Positions 6,738-6,839 of a DNA stretch of 6,839 nt are shown here, one piece after another. This DNA comes from Candidatus Poseidoniaceae archaeon. GTDB taxonomy: Archaea; Thermoplasmatota; Poseidoniia; Poseidoniales; Poseidoniaceae. The position numbers and the translations under genes are program-made. The stretch is from positions 1 through 6,839 of the forward strand of contig DUKK01000038.1 in assembly GCA_013329355.1 (NCBI GenBank), written 5' to 3'. Each line of letters opens with the position of its first letter. Within the stretch, counting starts at the first letter, position 1. The notes beneath the pieces were generated by a model, which was not told the origin of the DNA, made no database searches, and saw nothing but the letters and a program-made list of their open reading frames with translations.

Positions 6738-6746
6738 AAAATACTA
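6738..6746 (+). promoter_or_regulatory. weak candidate TATA element for the tRNA gene
   Basis: The A/T-rich stretch AAAATACTA lies 29-37 bases before the predicted first base of the tRNA, about where an archaeal TATA box is expected if transcription starts near the mature 5' end. The match to a consensus is poor and the flanks are also A/T-rich, so this is positional evidence only. The 68 bases between the SCO gene and the tRNA show no clear terminator. Confidence 0.25.
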
Positions 6747-6774
6747 CAAAGAGGAATCATTCCGCAGATTTGTT

Positions 6775-6839
6775 GCAGAGATCGCATAGCCCGGTAGTGC
6801 GGTGGACTTGAAATCCACTGTCGTAAGACGCGGGGGTTC
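6775..6839 (+). tRNA. tRNA-Ser(UGA), 3' end cut by the window edge
   Basis: A type II tRNA can be folded by eye. The acceptor 5' strand GCAGAGA is at 6775-6781, with D stem GCA/TGC at 6784-6786 and 6798-6800 around a loop with GG. The anticodon stem GTGGA/TCCAC is at 6802-6806 and 6814-6818, with loop CTTGAAA. The anticodon is TGA at 6809-6811, which reads UCA and related serine codons. A 13-base variable arm with a GTC/GAC stem and GTAA loop follows, then GGGGG of the T stem and TTC of the T loop. The long variable arm and anticodon agree on serine. The 3' half of the T arm, the acceptor 3' strand and the discriminator lie outside the window. Position 9 is C. Confidence 0.9.

Noticed and set aside
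6707..6774. Transcription terminator after the SCO gene
   Set aside because: No stable hairpin and no long T run is visible; the A/T richness alone is not enough.
6775..6839. tRNA as an attachment site for an integrated element
   Set aside because: No integrase and no repeated tRNA end is visible; the 3' end, where such sites usually lie, is outside the window.

Overview
This window is almost entirely one rightward operon for an aerobic terminal oxidase of the heme-copper superfamily, type A, followed by the start of a tRNA gene. The order is subunit II (106-1092), subunit I (1092-3419), subunit III (3416-4726), subunit IV (4736-5125) and a SCO-type copper assembly protein (5159-6706). A tRNA-Ser(UGA) begins at 6775 and runs off the right edge. 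The first three genes overlap by 1 and 4 bases, the fourth follows after 9 bases and the fifth after 33, so co-transcription is very likely. Bases 1-105 hold no recognisable gene, only a possible tail of an upstream reading frame and a perfect 10-base palindrome. No mobile element, CRISPR array or long non-coding stretch is visible.

The host is probably an archaeon, most likely a marine planktonic euryarchaeon of the Thermoplasmatota (Marine Group II / Poseidoniales type). This is an inference. It rests on a C-terminal PGF-plus-membrane-helix-plus-basic-tail signal on the SCO protein (the archaeosortase type), many N-x-S/T sequons in the outside domains, acidic secreted regions, GGTGA/GGAGG-type ribosome sites, and a moderate base composition. 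It has not been checked against a database.

The catalytic chemistry looks complete. Subunit II has the full CuA motif. Subunit I has all heme a, heme a3 and CuB ligands, the cross-linking Tyr, and the D- and K-channel residues of the A1 subfamily. Subunit III keeps its seven-helix core and subunit IV is present. The SCO protein would load copper into CuA. No heme A synthase, farnesyltransferase, cytochrome c or blue copper protein is encoded here, so the electron donor and heme A genes must lie elsewhere.

The oddities are the additions to otherwise ordinary subunits. Subunit I carries a secreted N-terminal domain with a CxCHG motif and its own membrane helix. Subunit II has a large insertion in its CuA domain. 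Subunit III has a two-helix N-terminal extension and an Asp/His repeat linker. The SCO protein appears to be split by two DUF4430-like repeats and an EGF-like Cys cluster, and ends in an archaeosortase-like anchor. Most of the added mass faces outside, which suggests an enlarged external surface on the oxidase, perhaps for donor docking or copper handling.
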